Shown here: one piece after another, positions 36,211 to 47,956 of the stretch
Position numbering within the stretch: the first letter of the stretch is position 1
Layout: each line of letters starts with the position of its first letter
NCBI RefSeq assembly: GCF_016735515.1
Contig: NZ_JAERQZ010000001.1
Coordinates: 1,426,001-1,490,000 of the forward strand
Source of the DNA: Piscinibacter sp. HJYY11
GTDB taxonomy: Bacteria > Pseudomonadota > Gammaproteobacteria > Burkholderiales > Burkholderiaceae_C
Reading direction: 5' to 3'
Length of the DNA: 64,000 bases
Notes under the pieces: generated by a model
Seen by the model: only the letters and a program-made list of their open reading frames with translations
Told to the model about the DNA's origin: nothing
Databases searched by the model: none
Made by a program: the position numbers and the translations under genes

Positions 36211-38106
36211 TCAGCGGGCCCGGTATTCCAGTGCCAGGCGCTCGAATTCGTGCTCGATGTCACGCACGAGCTGGGGCACGTCGAAGAGCTTCGATTGCCG
36301 GCCCTGCTCGGCCAGGTAGCGCTTGTACGACGCCACGCGCAGGGGGTTGCGGCCCAGCTGCACCGCGAGCTTCTCGTAGTCGGCCAGCGAGAAGGTCACG
36401 AGGTCGGGCAGGCCCACGGCGGTGAGCAGGCTGCCGGCCATGCGCGAGATGTAGCTGCGGCCGCTGTAGGTGACGATCGGCAGGCCCATCCACAGCGCAT
36501 CGCTGGCGGTGGTGCCGGCGTTGTAGGGGAAGGTGTCGAGCATGAGATCGGCCAGCTGGAAGCGGGCCAGGTACTCGGGCGGCGCCACGCGCGGCGCGAG
36601 GATCATGCGCGACGGGTCGATGCCATGCGCATCGGCTTCGCTCCTCAGGTTGGCGAGCGCCCAGTCGTTGTCGGCCAGCAGCCACAGCACCGAGTTGGGC
36701 ACCTGCTGCAGGATGCGCAGCCAGCTGCGGAAGAGCTCGTCGGTGAACTTGAAGGTGTTGTTGAACGAGCAGAAGACGAAGGCGTCTTCCGGCAGGCCGT
36801 AGTCGGCGCGCTTGGGCGTCGGGCCGGCTTCGCGCTGGCGGTCGCTCACCTGGTAGCAGCTGGGCACGTAGATCGGCTTTTCCGTCATGTACGGCTGCAG
36901 CTCGGGCGGCATCACGAAACGGTCGGCCAGGATCCAGTCGACACCCGGCAGCGCGCAGGTGCCCGGCAGGCCGAGGTAGCTCACCTGCACGGGCGCCGGG
37001 CGCATGCCGACGATGGCCGGGCGGGCGCCGCTGGTGAGGCCTTGCAGGTCGACCAGGATGTCGATGCCGGCTTCAGCGATCAGGCGCGCGGCGGTCACGT
37101 CGTCGAGGCCGCCGATGGGCACGTAGTGGTCGATGGCGGCGCGGATGCGCGCGCGCAGCGGGGTGCCGTCGTCGCGGCTCCACGAGAAGGCGTAGACCTC
37201 GAAACGCTCGCGGTCGTGCAGCTCCAGCAGCTCGACCGACAAGAGGCCCACCGCATGCATGTGCAGGTCGCCCGAGAGGTAGCCGATGCGGATCTTGCCT
37301 TCGCGCTTCGGGCCGGCCTTGTGGAAGGGTTGGGCCGGCGGCTTGGGCGTGCGGTCGTGCACGAAGCGCTGGGCCACGAGCAGCTGCAGGGCCGGGTCGT
37401 CGCTCTGGCCGAGCATGGCCAGCACCGAGGTGCCCATCACCAGCTGGTTGGGCGTGACCTCGCCGACCGGCTGGTAGACCGGCCAGGCGCACTTCTTCTG
37501 GCGCAGGTGCACGTAGTGCTGGATCACGTCGTTCTGCGTGGGCTTCTTCTCCAGGCTCCTGACCATGTAGGCCTCGGCCTCGTCGTAGCGGCGCTGGGTC
37601 TCGTACAGGCGGGCCATGTTGTTCAGGCCGTGCAGCAGCAGCTCTTCCTCGATGCCGGGGGTCTCGACCACCTGTTTCCAATGGGCGAGGGCCTCGTCGG
37701 GGCGGCCCTGGCGTTCGACCTGGTGGCCGAGATTCAGGCGGGCCTGGTGAAAGACGGGGCTCAGGGCCAGCGCGCGCAGGTAGGCCTTTTCGGCATCGGC
37801 CGCGCGGTTCAGGCTGCCGAGCACGGTGCCCCAGTTGAAGCAGGCCACGTGGAGCATGGGCGACACGTTGTGCGCGATCCACACCTCGTACAGCTCGGCC
37901 GAGGCCGCCAGCTGGCCGCTTTGCTGCAGCAGCTGGTTGTGGTTCATCAGATCGCCCAGCCCCATCGCGCCCGTGCGTGCCAGGGCGAGCAGGCGCTGGT
38001 GCTCGGTGGGCACGGCCTGGGGCACCTGGAGGGCCTGAATCTGGTTCGCCGCCGCCTTGGGCGTCACCACGGGCGCCATCGGGGGTTTTGCGGTCGACTT
38101 TTTCAT
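36211..38106 (-). CDS. TPR-containing GT41 glycosyltransferase (SPINDLY/O-GlcNAc transferase type)
   Basis: A 631-residue protein. Residues about 50-215 are TPR-like helical repeats (ACFNWGTVLGSLNRAADAEK, ARLNLGHQVERQGRPDEAL, ARLYETQRRYDEAE). Residues about 270-620 are GT41: RIGYLSGDLHMHAVGLLSVE with the likely active-site His, IDILVDLQGLT, RPAPVQVSYLGLPGT, VFCSFNNTFKFTDEL, then LDTFPYNAGTTASDALWMG and VTYSGRSYISRMAGSLL, the hallmark of the family. GT41 enzymes O-glycosylate Ser/Thr of cytosolic proteins (GlcNAc or fucose in known cases; Caulobacter FlmG modifies flagellin). Its position directly before the type I exporter genes and in a window with two giant Ser/Thr proteins suggests it modifies a secreted protein before export. 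No clear ribosome binding site is seen before the ATG at 38106. Confidence 0.9.
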   Translation of the reverse strand: MKKSTAKPPMAPVVTPKAAANQIQALQVPQAVPTEHQRLLALARTGAMGLGDLMNHNQLLQQSGQLAASAELYEVWIAHNVSPMLHVACFNWGTVLGSLNRAADAEKAYLRALALSPVFHQARLNLGHQVERQGRPDEALAHWKQVVETPGIEEELLLHGLNNMARLYETQRRYDEAEAYMVRSLEKKPTQNDVIQHYVHLRQKKCAWPVYQPVGEVTPNQLVMGTSVLAMLGQSDDPALQLLVAQRFVHDRTPKPPAQPFHKAGPKREGKIRIGYLSGDLHMHAVGLLSVELLELHDRERFEVYAFSWSRDDGTPLRARIRAAIDHYVPIGGLDDVTAARLIAEAGIDILVDLQGLTSGARPAIVGMRPAPVQVSYLGLPGTCALPGVDWILADRFVMPPELQPYMTEKPIYVPSCYQVSDRQREAGPTPKRADYGLPEDAFVFCSFNNTFKFTDELFRSWLRILQQVPNSVLWLLADNDWALANLRSEADAHGIDPSRMILAPRVAPPEYLARFQLADLMLDTFPYNAGTTASDALWMGLPIVTYSGRSYISRMAGSLLTAVGLPDLVTFSLADYEKLAVQLGRNPLRVASYKRYLAEQGRQSKLFDVPQLVRDIEHEFERLALEYRAR

Positions 38107-38267
38107 GGAGCAAGCGGGGGCAGAGTGGGCTCATCCCATTGTGGGCAGCGGGCCACCCGGCCGATCGCGGCGAATGGGCCGGGAAACGCCGTCAAATCAG
38201 CGCCAGCGCGGCGCGCGCGCTCCCTAGACTCGAAAGCTGGCACCACCCACATTGGCGAGCTTCAACC

Positions 38268-40784
38268 GTGGCCAATCTCGACCCCCTGCTTCCCCACATG
38301 CGCCGCGTGCAAGTGGCCGAGCGCGACCTGTGCGACCTCAGCGTGCTGTGGCAGATGATCGAAACGAGCGCGGCCATCAGCTGCCCGGAAGAAGTCTCGT
38401 CGCTGATGCCCACGCTCGTGGACACCCGCGAGCGCTTCGACGCCATGCGCACCCGCCTGGTCGACCGCATGGTGGAGGAGAACCGCGCCGCCCTGGGCGA
38501 CGACCTCGGTGCCCGCGCGCAATGCGCGATCGACATCCTCGTGCGCAACCTCTACGAGCGCACCGCCGACGTGGGCTTTCTCGCGACCGACGGGCCGGTC
38601 ACCGACTTCTGCGCTGCCGATGCCGACACGCGTGCCGCTGAGCGCGAACGCCTGCGCACGCGGCTGCGCGAGTACCAGGCCAAATACACCGTCTACGACG
38701 ACATCGCCCTGCTCGGAACCGACGGCGAGGTGCTGCTGCGGCTCGACGACCGGCATGAGCTCGCGACCAGCCACGACCCCATCGCCGCGCAGGCGCTCGC
38801 CGCCGGCGCGTATGTCGAAGCCTTCGGGCTGAGCGACCTCGGCAGCGACCCCGCCCTGCCCTGCCTGCGCTACGCCCACCGCATCGTCAACACCCGCGGC
38901 CATGCCGTGGGCGTGCTGGTGCTGCGCTTCCGCTTCGCCGACGAGATGGAGCGCATCTTTGCCGACGTGAGCGACGCGCAAGGCCAGATCGCCATCGTGC
39001 TGCTCGATGATGCCAACCGCGTGATCATGAGCAACGACGAGGCGCATGTGCCGCTCGGCGCACGCTTCGCCACCCTGCCGCTCGGCAGCGTGGCGCTCAC
39101 GAGCTTTGCCGGGCGCGAATACCTGGCGGTGTGCTGCGCGAGCCACGGCTACCAGGGCTACGCGGGGCCGCGCTGGCGGGCCCTCGCGATGGTGTCGCTG
39201 CTCACCGCCTTCAACACCTCGGGCGACACCGGCGTCACCATGGCCGGCACGCAGCTCGCGACCGGCGAGCTCTCGGCGGTGGAGCGCGATGCCGACGCGA
39301 TCAACCGCGAGCTGCGCCGCGTGATCTGGAACGGCCGCCTGATGACGGGCCAGAGCGACGACGGGCGCATGCGCCTGAAAGCGGTGCTGCGCCAGGTCAG
39401 CCTCGCCGGCGTGCGCACCCGGCGGCGGCTGGAAAACGCGATCGTCGACCTCTCGGCCACCTCGTTCGGCCGCACCTGCCGCCAGGCGCAGCAGCTCGCA
39501 CGCCTGGCCGCCGACATCATGGACCGCAACCTCTACGAGCGGGCCAACGACTGCCGCTGGTGGGCGCTCTCGCCGGTGCTGCGCCGCGAGCTGGCCGCGC
39601 CCGACAGCGCCGAAAGCCGCGCCACGATGAATGGCGTGCTCGACCACATCAACGGCCTCTACACGGTGTACAGCCGGCTCGTGGCCTTCGACACGCAGGG
39701 CGTGATCCGCAGTGCTTCGCGCGCCGAAGGCGACCTGCTCGGAAGCCGCGTGCCCGAGGCCTGGCTGCAGCGGGTGCGCAGCCTGCAGGGCTCGCAGCAC
39801 TACGCGGTGAGCGAGTTCGGCCCGACGGCGCTGCACGACAACGGCGACACCTACGTCTACCTGGCCGCAGTGCGCGCCGAGCATGACGAGCGCACGCTCG
39901 TCGGCGGCGTGGCGATCGTCTTCAATGCGGCGCGCGAACTCTCGGCCATGCTGACCGACATCCTCGGCACCCGTGCCGGCCATGCCGCGTTCGTCGACGC
40001 CCACGGCCGCGTGCTCGCCGCCACCCACCCGGAGCTGGCCGACAAGGTGCGCCCGGCTGGCACCGGCGAGGCCGGCGAGCTGCTCGACCTCGACGGCGTG
40101 ATGTGGGCCTGCGCCAGCTCGCAAGCCGGCGGCTACCGCGAGTTCAAGAAGAGCGACGGCTACGACAACCAGGTGCGGGCCGTGGTCGGCCTGCAGATCG
40201 GCACCACCGAGCGGCGCGGCCTGCGCTTCAGCGACTACGAGCTGAGCACGCCGAACCCGCAGCAGCGGGGTGGGAACAGGCAAGAGAAGCGCGAGATGGC
40301 GGTGTTCCAGGTGGGCGGCGCCCGCTATGCGCTGGACTGCGATGCGGTGCTCGAAGTCGTCTCCACCCAGCAGGTGGTGCGCTCGCCGGGTGCGGCCTCA
40401 CTCGTGGTCGGCATGCTGCCGCTCGCCGGCGGGCCGGCCGGCGATGGCCGCGCGGTGCCGGTGATCTGCGCACGTCGCCTGACCGGCATCACACGCGCTG
40501 CGCGTGCCACCGATGGCGTGGTGCTGCTGCTGCGCCGTGGCCAGGGCAGCACGGCCTCGGTCTTCGGCCTGCGCGTGGACGACGTGCTGAGCGTGATCGA
40601 AGTACCCGGCCACGACCTGCACCCGGTACCGGCCGGCAGCGGCGGCTTCGCGGCCAGCCTCAAGGGCCTGGTCGACTGCCGCGCCTCCAACGGCGAGACG
40701 CACGAGAAGGTGCTGGTGCAGCTGCTCGACGCGCAGCGCCTGGCCGAGTCGCTCGGCCCCGCGCCGGTGGCCCTCGCGGCCTGA
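38268..40784 (+). CDS. CheW-domain protein with two repeated N-terminal sensor modules
   Basis: An 838-residue protein. Two related modules occupy about residues 1-370 and 370-660. Each opens with a helical part and a marker (ILVRNLYERTADVGFLATD and IMDRNLYERANDCRWWALS) followed by a Cache/PAS-like sensor segment (YTVYDDIALLGTDGEVLLRL and YTVYSRLVAFDTQGVIRSAS). The last 160 residues are a CheW domain (MAVFQVGGARYALDCDAVLEVV, VFGLRVDDVLSVIEVP). There is no transmembrane segment and no methyl-accepting signalling helix, so it is probably a cytosolic ligand-sensing CheW-like coupler. The start is a GTG at 38268; upstream in-frame sequence is not family-like. It is divergent from the GT41 gene. 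Its chemosensory partners are outside the window. Confidence 0.82.
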   Translation: MANLDPLLPHMRRVQVAERDLCDLSVLWQMIETSAAISCPEEVSSLMPTLVDTRERFDAMRTRLVDRMVEENRAALGDDLGARAQCAIDILVRNLYERTADVGFLATDGPVTDFCAADADTRAAERERLRTRLREYQAKYTVYDDIALLGTDGEVLLRLDDRHELATSHDPIAAQALAAGAYVEAFGLSDLGSDPALPCLRYAHRIVNTRGHAVGVLVLRFRFADEMERIFADVSDAQGQIAIVLLDDANRVIMSNDEAHVPLGARFATLPLGSVALTSFAGREYLAVCCASHGYQGYAGPRWRALAMVSLLTAFNTSGDTGVTMAGTQLATGELSAVERDADAINRELRRVIWNGRLMTGQSDDGRMRLKAVLRQVSLAGVRTRRRLENAIVDLSATSFGRTCRQAQQLARLAADIMDRNLYERANDCRWWALSPVLRRELAAPDSAESRATMNGVLDHINGLYTVYSRLVAFDTQGVIRSASRAEGDLLGSRVPEAWLQRVRSLQGSQHYAVSEFGPTALHDNGDTYVYLAAVRAEHDERTLVGGVAIVFNAARELSAMLTDILGTRAGHAAFVDAHGRVLAATHPELADKVRPAGTGEAGELLDLDGVMWACASSQAGGYREFKKSDGYDNQVRAVVGLQIGTTERRGLRFSDYELSTPNPQQRGGNRQEKREMAVFQVGGARYALDCDAVLEVVSTQQVVRSPGAASLVVGMLPLAGGPAGDGRAVPVICARRLTGITRAARATDGVVLLLRRGQGSTASVFGLRVDDVLSVIEVPGHDLHPVPAGSGGFAASLKGLVDCRASNGETHEKVLVQLLDAQRLAESLGPAPVALAA

Positions 40785-40926
40785 GGCCAGGCAGACCGGG
40801 GGCGGGCAAGCCCTGCCCTTGTCATCAGTAGTCCCCGCTCGCGAAACATCCTTTGCCCGGGTAAGCTCGCTCGAGTCCAACGAGCTGGCGCGCGCCTGCG
40901 CGCCCCCACAACACAAAGGAGACGAC

Positions 40927-41889
40927 ATGCGCCGCGACACCTTCCTGCACGCCCTGGCCGGGCTCGCCGCCATGGGCCTCGTGCCTTCGGCCGCCCACGC
41001 CGCCGCCAACCTCAAGATCCTGATCCCTGCCAACCCCGGCGGCGGGTGGGACCTGACCGGCCGCGCCCTGGGCAAGGCCCTGCAAGACGCCGGCGTGGCT
41101 GCCAGCGTCACCTTCGAGAACAAGGGCGGCGCCGCCGGTGCGCTCGGCCTGGCGCAATTCGCCAACTCCGCCAAGGGCGACCCGAATTCGCTGATGGTGA
41201 TGGGGGCCGTGATGCTCGGCGGCATCATCACCACCAAGCCGCCGGTGACGCTGGAGACGATGACGCCCATCGCCCGCCTCACCACCGAGTACGGCGTGTT
41301 CGTGCTGCCGGCCAATTCGCCGCTCAAGACCATGGCCGACGTGGTGGCCCAGCTCAAGAAGGACCCCGCCAGCGTGAAATGGGGCGGCGGCTCGCGCGGG
41401 TCCACCGAGCACATCGCCGCGGCCATGATCGCGCGTGAAGCCGGCGTCGACCCGGCCAAGATCAACTACGTGGCCTTCCGCGGGGGCGGCGAGGCGGTGG
41501 CCGCCATCCTGGGCGGCAACGTCACCGTGGGCGGCAGCGGCTTCAGCGAGTTCCAGCAGTACATCGACGCCAAGAAGATGACGGCCATCGGCATCACGGC
41601 GCCGAGCCGCGTGAAGGGCATCGAGATCGCCACGCTCAAGGAGCAGGGCCTCAACGTCGAGATCGGCAACTGGCGCGGCGTCTACGCCGGCCCCGGCATC
41701 ACGCCCGAGCAGCGCAAGGCCATCACCGACATGGTGCTGAAGGCCCTGCAGTCGAAGGCCTGGGCCGAGGCGCTCGAGAAGAACCAGTGGACGCCCGCGG
41801 TGCTGAGCGGCGCGGAGTTCGAGGCGTTCGTGAAGAAGGAGTTCGCGAGCCTGCGCGACACGATGACCAAAGCCGGCATGGTGTCGTGA
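40927..41889 (+). CDS. tctC: Tripartite tricarboxylate transporter substrate-binding protein (Bug/TctC family)
   Basis: A 320-residue periplasmic binding protein with a signal peptide (MRRDTFLHALAGLAAMGLVPSAAHAA). Bug-family landmarks are IPANPGGGWDLTGRALGKAL (ligand-binding loop), VTFENKGGAAGALGLAQFA and GGGSRGSTEHIAAAMIA. It captures a carboxylate such as citrate and delivers it to TctA/TctB. The ATG at 40927 has AAGGAG at 40916-40921; a longer frame from 40819 lacks a signal peptide. Its stop overlaps the next start (GTGA), which shows translational coupling in the tctCBA operon. The true substrate is not fixed; Bug proteins bind many dicarboxylates, tricarboxylates and aromatic acids. Confidence 0.93.
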   Translation: MRRDTFLHALAGLAAMGLVPSAAHAAANLKILIPANPGGGWDLTGRALGKALQDAGVAASVTFENKGGAAGALGLAQFANSAKGDPNSLMVMGAVMLGGIITTKPPVTLETMTPIARLTTEYGVFVLPANSPLKTMADVVAQLKKDPASVKWGGGSRGSTEHIAAAMIAREAGVDPAKINYVAFRGGGEAVAAILGGNVTVGGSGFSEFQQYIDAKKMTAIGITAPSRVKGIEIATLKEQGLNVEIGNWRGVYAGPGITPEQRKAITDMVLKALQSKAWAEALEKNQWTPAVLSGAEFEAFVKKEFASLRDTMTKAGMVS

Positions 41890-42401
41890 GCGAGGCGGCC
41901 TCGTCGACCCAGCGCCGGCAGCTGCTGGTCGGGCTGGGCACGCTCGCGCTCGCCGCCGTGATGGCGGTGGGCGCGTGGTTCATCCCGTCGACCGCGGGCT
42001 ACCAGGGCGTCGGGCCCAACTTCCTGCCCTGGGTGGTGAGCGCGGTGCTCGCGATCTGCGGCGCCCTGCTCTGCTGGCAGGCCACCCACGGCGGCTACCG
42101 CGAGGTGGACCCGCCCTCGGGCGCCGAGCGCGGCGACTGGAAAGCCTTCGCCTGGGTCTCGGCCGGCGTGCTCGAGATCGCGGCGCTCATCACCACCATC
42201 GGCTTCGTGCTCAGCTGCGCCATCGGCTTCATGCTGGCGGTGCGCGGGCTGCGGGGGTCCGAAGGGAAACCGGCCGGCGACCTGAGGCAGACGCTGATCG
42301 ACGGGCTGGTGGGCCTGGCGATCTCGGCGCCGGTGTTCTGGCTCTTCCGCAAGCTGCTGGGGCTCACGCTCCCGGGGCTTTCAGCCAGCGGCTGGATCTG
42401 A
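41886..42401 (+). CDS. tctB: Tripartite tricarboxylate transporter small membrane subunit TctB
   Basis: A 171-residue protein with four hydrophobic helices (LLVGLGTLALAAVMAVGAWF, FLPWVVSAVLAICGALLCW, VLEIAALITTIGFVLSCAIGF, LIDGLVGLAISAPVFWLFRK), the TctB pattern. It works with TctA as the membrane part of the tripartite transporter. The GTG start at 41886 overlaps the TctC stop by 4 nt, a coupled arrangement. TctA follows 12 bp downstream. Confidence 0.9.
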   Translation: MSEAASSTQRRQLLVGLGTLALAAVMAVGAWFIPSTAGYQGVGPNFLPWVVSAVLAICGALLCWQATHGGYREVDPPSGAERGDWKAFAWVSAGVLEIAALITTIGFVLSCAIGFMLAVRGLRGSEGKPAGDLRQTLIDGLVGLAISAPVFWLFRKLLGLTLPGLSASGWI

Positions 42402-42413
42402 AAGGCACGCGAC

Positions 42414-43922
42414 ATGGGCACCTGGGACCAGCTCCTCGCCGGCTTCGCGTCGGCCGCCACGCCGATCAACCTGATGTGGTCCTTCCTGGGCTGCGCGCTC
42501 GGCACCGCCATCGGCGTGCTGCCCGGCCTGGGGCCGGCGGTGACGATCGCCATGCTGCTGCCCATCACCGCCCAGGTGGAGCCGGCCGCATCGATGATCT
42601 TCTTTGCCGGCATCTACTACGGCGCGATGTACGGCGGCTCGACCACCTCCATCCTGCTCAACACGCCCGGCGAGACGGCCACGATGGTCACCGCGCTCGA
42701 AGGCTTCAAGATGGCCAAGAGCGGCCGGGCCGGCGCGGCGCTCGCCACCGCGGCCATCGGCTCCTTCGTCGCAGGCACGCTGGCGACGGTGCTGGTGACG
42801 CTCTTCGCGCCGCCGGTCGCCGAGTTCGCGGTGAAGCTCGGCCCGCCGGAGTATTTCTGCCTGATGCTGCTGGCGTTCACCACGGTGAGTGCGGTACTGG
42901 GCAAGAGCCGCTTGCGCGGCATCACCTCGCTCTTCATCGGGCTGGCGCTCGGCCTCATCGGCCTCGACCAGATCACCGGCCAGGTGCGCTACACCGGCGG
43001 AATCCCGGAGTTCCTCGACGGCATCGAGGTGGTGCTGGTCGCGGTGGGCCTCTTCGCGGTCGGCGAGACGCTCTACACCGCGCTGTATGAAGGCCGCACG
43101 GCCGCCACGCTCAACCGCATGGACAAGGTCCACATGACCCGCAGCGAGTGGAAGCGCTCCTGGCCGGCATGGCTGCGTGGCACGGCGATCGGCTTCCCCT
43201 TCGGGGCGGTGCCGGCGGGCGGCTCGGAGATTCCCACCTTCCTCAGCTATGCCACCGAGCGCAAGCTGTCGAAGCACAAGGAGGAGTTCGGCACCACCGG
43301 CGCCATCGAAGGCGTGGCCGGGCCGGAGGCCGCCAACAACGCCTCGGTGACCGCCACGCTCGTGCCGCTGCTCACGCTCGGCATCCCGACCTCGGTGACG
43401 GCAGCCATCCTCCTGAGCGCCTTGCAGAACTACGGCATTCAGGCGGGGCCGCAGCTCTTCCAGACTTCATCGGCGCTGGTGTGGGCGCTGATCGCCTCGC
43501 TGTACATCGGCAACGTGATGCTCTTGGTGCTGAACCTGCCGCTGGTCGCGATGTGGGTGAAGCTCTTGAAGATCCCGCGCCCGCAGCTCTACGCCGGCAT
43601 CCTGATCTTCGCCACCGTCGGTGTGTACGGCATGCGCCAGAGCGCCTTCGACCTGGTGCTGATGTGGGGCGTGGGCCTGGCCGGCGTGCTGATGCGCCGC
43701 TTCGACTTCCCGACCGCGCCGGTCATCGTCGGCATGATCCTCGGCCCGCTGGCCGAGGCGCAGATGCGCAACGCGCTTTCCATCGGCGAGGGCAGCTGGA
43801 CGGTGTTCATCGAGCGGCCGATGTCGGCCGGGTTGCTGGTGGTCGTGGCGCTGGCGCTGTTCGCGCCGTTCGTGATCGGGTGGATCAAGCGCCGCCGCGG
43901 CGTGCAGGCCGCAAGGCCTTGA
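42414..43922 (+). CDS. tctA: Tripartite tricarboxylate transporter large membrane subunit TctA
   Basis: A 502-residue permease with 10-12 predicted membrane helices. It has the TctA signature [19 protein letters not shown] (residues about 33-51), [19 protein letters not shown] and [19 protein letters not shown], which is the second half of the internal repeat. It moves the substrate delivered by TctC using an ion gradient. Its last 38 bp overlap the convergent AbiEii-like gene on the other strand, so the two transcripts can pair at their ends. A citrate-type transporter fits the two aconitase genes nearby, but the substrate is not proven. Confidence 0.95.
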   Translation: MGTWDQLLAGFASAATPINLMWSFLGCALGTAIGVLPGLGPAVTIAMLLPITAQVEPAASMIFFAGIYYGAMYGGSTTSILLNTPGETATMVTALEGFKMAKSGRAGAALATAAIGSFVAGTLATVLVTLFAPPVAEFAVKLGPPEYFCLMLLAFTTVSAVLGKSRLRGITSLFIGLALGLIGLDQITGQVRYTGGIPEFLDGIEVVLVAVGLFAVGETLYTALYEGRTAATLNRMDKVHMTRSEWKRSWPAWLRGTAIGFPFGAVPAGGSEIPTFLSYATERKLSKHKEEFGTTGAIEGVAGPEAANNASVTATLVPLLTLGIPTSVTAAILLSALQNYGIQAGPQLFQTSSALVWALIASLYIGNVMLLVLNLPLVAMWVKLLKIPRPQLYAGILIFATVGVYGMRQSAFDLVLMWGVGLAGVLMRRFDFPTAPVIVGMILGPLAEAQMRNALSIGEGSWTVFIERPMSAGLLVVVALALFAPFVIGWIKRRRGVQAARP

Positions 43923-44595
43923 TGCGCTGCCACAAGAGCGCACGCGGCACGCTCACCTGCATCACCGTCATGCAGCGCTCCAGCCGGCCTTCGCGGCCGA
44001 GCAGGTGGTCGACGGCCTTGCCAAGGTCGCGCTCCACGCTGTCGCCATAGGCCGCCTGCGCCTTGGCCAGGGCCTGCTTCATCAGCTTGCCCTTGGGCTG
44101 CATCATCGCGAGGTCGATCAGGTCGCGGCTGAACACGCTGTCGTCGGCCCAACGGTCTGAGTTGGCGAGCAGCTTGGTCGCCGCCATGTCGACACGCGTC
44201 AGGGCGGCGACACCCCCCACCAGGTCGTCGGGACCAGGAGGGTCGAGTTCGATGCGACCTTCCAGCACGATCTCGAACTTGATCTCCACCTCGTCGACCT
44301 TCAGCAGCGTGCGCAGCCCGTACTGGTCGGCACGCACCTCGCGCACGGGCTGCAGCGAGGCGCCGTCGCGCACGATGGCTTGCAGCCCCTGTGTGCCGGT
44401 GAGACGCTGGCGGAGCTCGCGGTAGCCCGCCAAGTCGGACACCACGAAGTCGATGTCCACCGATTCACGGTACTCGCCATAGCGCAAGGCGATGGCCGTC
44501 CCGCCTCCGAAGAGGCAACGATGCGCGAGCAGGAAAGGCGCGTCGAGCGCCTCCAGCACGGTCGCGATGCGGCGATGGTGGGCGCGCTCAAACAA
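43885..44595 (-). CDS. Nucleotidyltransferase, AbiEii/MNT-like toxin
   Basis: A 236-residue protein with the AbiEii-type nucleotidyltransferase core: [24 protein letters not shown], giving the GG and DxD elements, then [22 protein letters not shown] with a further acidic strand, and [32 protein letters not shown], the typical helical part. AbiEii proteins are nucleotidyltransferase toxins; related enzymes modify tRNA. The TTG start at 44595 overlaps the XRE gene's stop and has GGAGGG 7 nt upstream; a longer ATG frame from 44643 overlaps the XRE coding region. The XRE protein upstream takes the usual antitoxin place. Some family members have lost toxicity and this cannot be judged here. Confidence 0.83.
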   Translation of the reverse strand: MFERAHHRRIATVLEALDAPFLLAHRCLFGGGTAIALRYGEYRESVDIDFVVSDLAGYRELRQRLTGTQGLQAIVRDGASLQPVREVRADQYGLRTLLKVDEVEIKFEIVLEGRIELDPPGPDDLVGGVAALTRVDMAATKLLANSDRWADDSVFSRDLIDLAMMQPKGKLMKQALAKAQAAYGDSVERDLGKAVDHLLGREGRLERCMTVMQVSVPRALLWQRIKALRPARRGGA

Positions 44596-45067
44596 GCAGA
44601 CGCCCTCCGCCCTCTTGACGGGCCAAAGCTTCCAGCAACGCACGCTCCCTGGGATCGAGCGCTTCGCGGTCGAGGTGGCGCCAGTGGCGCTCGTACAGGC
44701 TCAGTGCCTCGGCAGGGGTCAATTCGGTGAGCCCCGGCGCATGCCAGGCCAGGCGCTTGAGCTGCGGATAGTCGGCCAGCACGATGCGCTGAGGCACCGG
44801 CGGCGCCTCCGCCTTCGCGGGCATCACCACCACCCCGGCGACGTGGATCTCAAGGCCCAGCGCACCGAGCGCGTTGAGGTAGGCCCCCATCGTCACCGAC
44901 GGTTCACCGCCCTCGATGCGGTGCCAGGTCACGCGCGACATGCCCGCCGCCTCGGCGGCCGCCTGCGCGCTCACGCCCAAGGCCTTGCGCCGCGCGCGGA
45001 TGTCGAGGCCGAGCGCACCCAGGCGGGCGGCAGCGGCAAGGTCGGGGGTGGGGGCGCGGGCTGGCAT
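44588..45067 (-). CDS. XRE-family HTH protein, probable antitoxin of the AbiEii-like gene
   Basis: A 159-residue protein. The first part holds an XRE helix-turn-helix (DIRARRKALGVSAQAAAEAA and GMSRVTWHRIEGGEPSVTMGA). The C-terminal 80 residues (ALSLYERHWRHLDREALDPRERALLEALA) are helical and probably bind the toxin. It is transcribed with the nucleotidyltransferase gene and overlaps its start. The ATG at 45067 (MPARAPTP) is about 11 nt after the predicted -10 box, so translation would start almost at the mRNA 5' end; the ATG at 45079 lies inside the -10 box and is unlikely. A perfect inverted repeat around the promoter suggests autorepression. Confidence 0.82.
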   Translation of the reverse strand: MPARAPTPDLAAAARLGALGLDIRARRKALGVSAQAAAEAAGMSRVTWHRIEGGEPSVTMGAYLNALGALGLEIHVAGVVVMPAKAEAPPVPQRIVLADYPQLKRLAWHAPGLTELTPAEALSLYERHWRHLDREALDPRERALLEALARQEGGGRLLV

Positions 45068-45069
45068 AG

Positions 45070-45118
45070 TGTTTCTCATCTTAGGCATTCCTCGCCGTTT
45101 TGTCCACAATGAGAAACA
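45070..45118. promoter_or_regulatory. 10-bp inverted repeat flanking the toxin-antitoxin promoter (candidate operator)
   Basis: TGTTTCTCAT at 45070-45079 and ATGAGAAACA at 45109-45118 are a perfect 10-bp inverted repeat separated by 29 bp. One arm overlaps the -10 box of the reverse-strand promoter and the other lies just upstream of its -35. This is the expected layout for a looped or cooperative repressor site. Confidence 0.65.
45078..45106 (-). promoter_or_regulatory. Sigma-70-type promoter of the XRE/AbiEii operon
   Basis: On the reverse strand TGGACA (45106-45101, 5 of 6 to TTGACA) and TAAGAT (45083-45078, 4 of 6 to TATAAT) are separated by exactly 17 bp. The start site would be near 45071, only a few bases before the ATG at 45067, giving a leaderless or near-leaderless mRNA. 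Confidence 0.55.
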
Positions 45119-45219
45119 TATCCACCTGCAGGCTCGCCAACAGCCTTGACTCCCGGAGGACAAGCAGCAGCGGCACAATCAGCCGCTGTCCCTCCATCCC
45201 CACCCACAGGAGCATCGCC

Positions 45220-47943
<2,724 letters not shown>

Positions 47944-47956
47944 TCTCTCTGCACTG

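Noticed and set aside
40799..40820. Possible terminator after the CheW gene (GGGCGGGC ... GCCCTGCCC)
   Set aside because: The stem is imperfect and followed by only a short T tract, so I did not call it.
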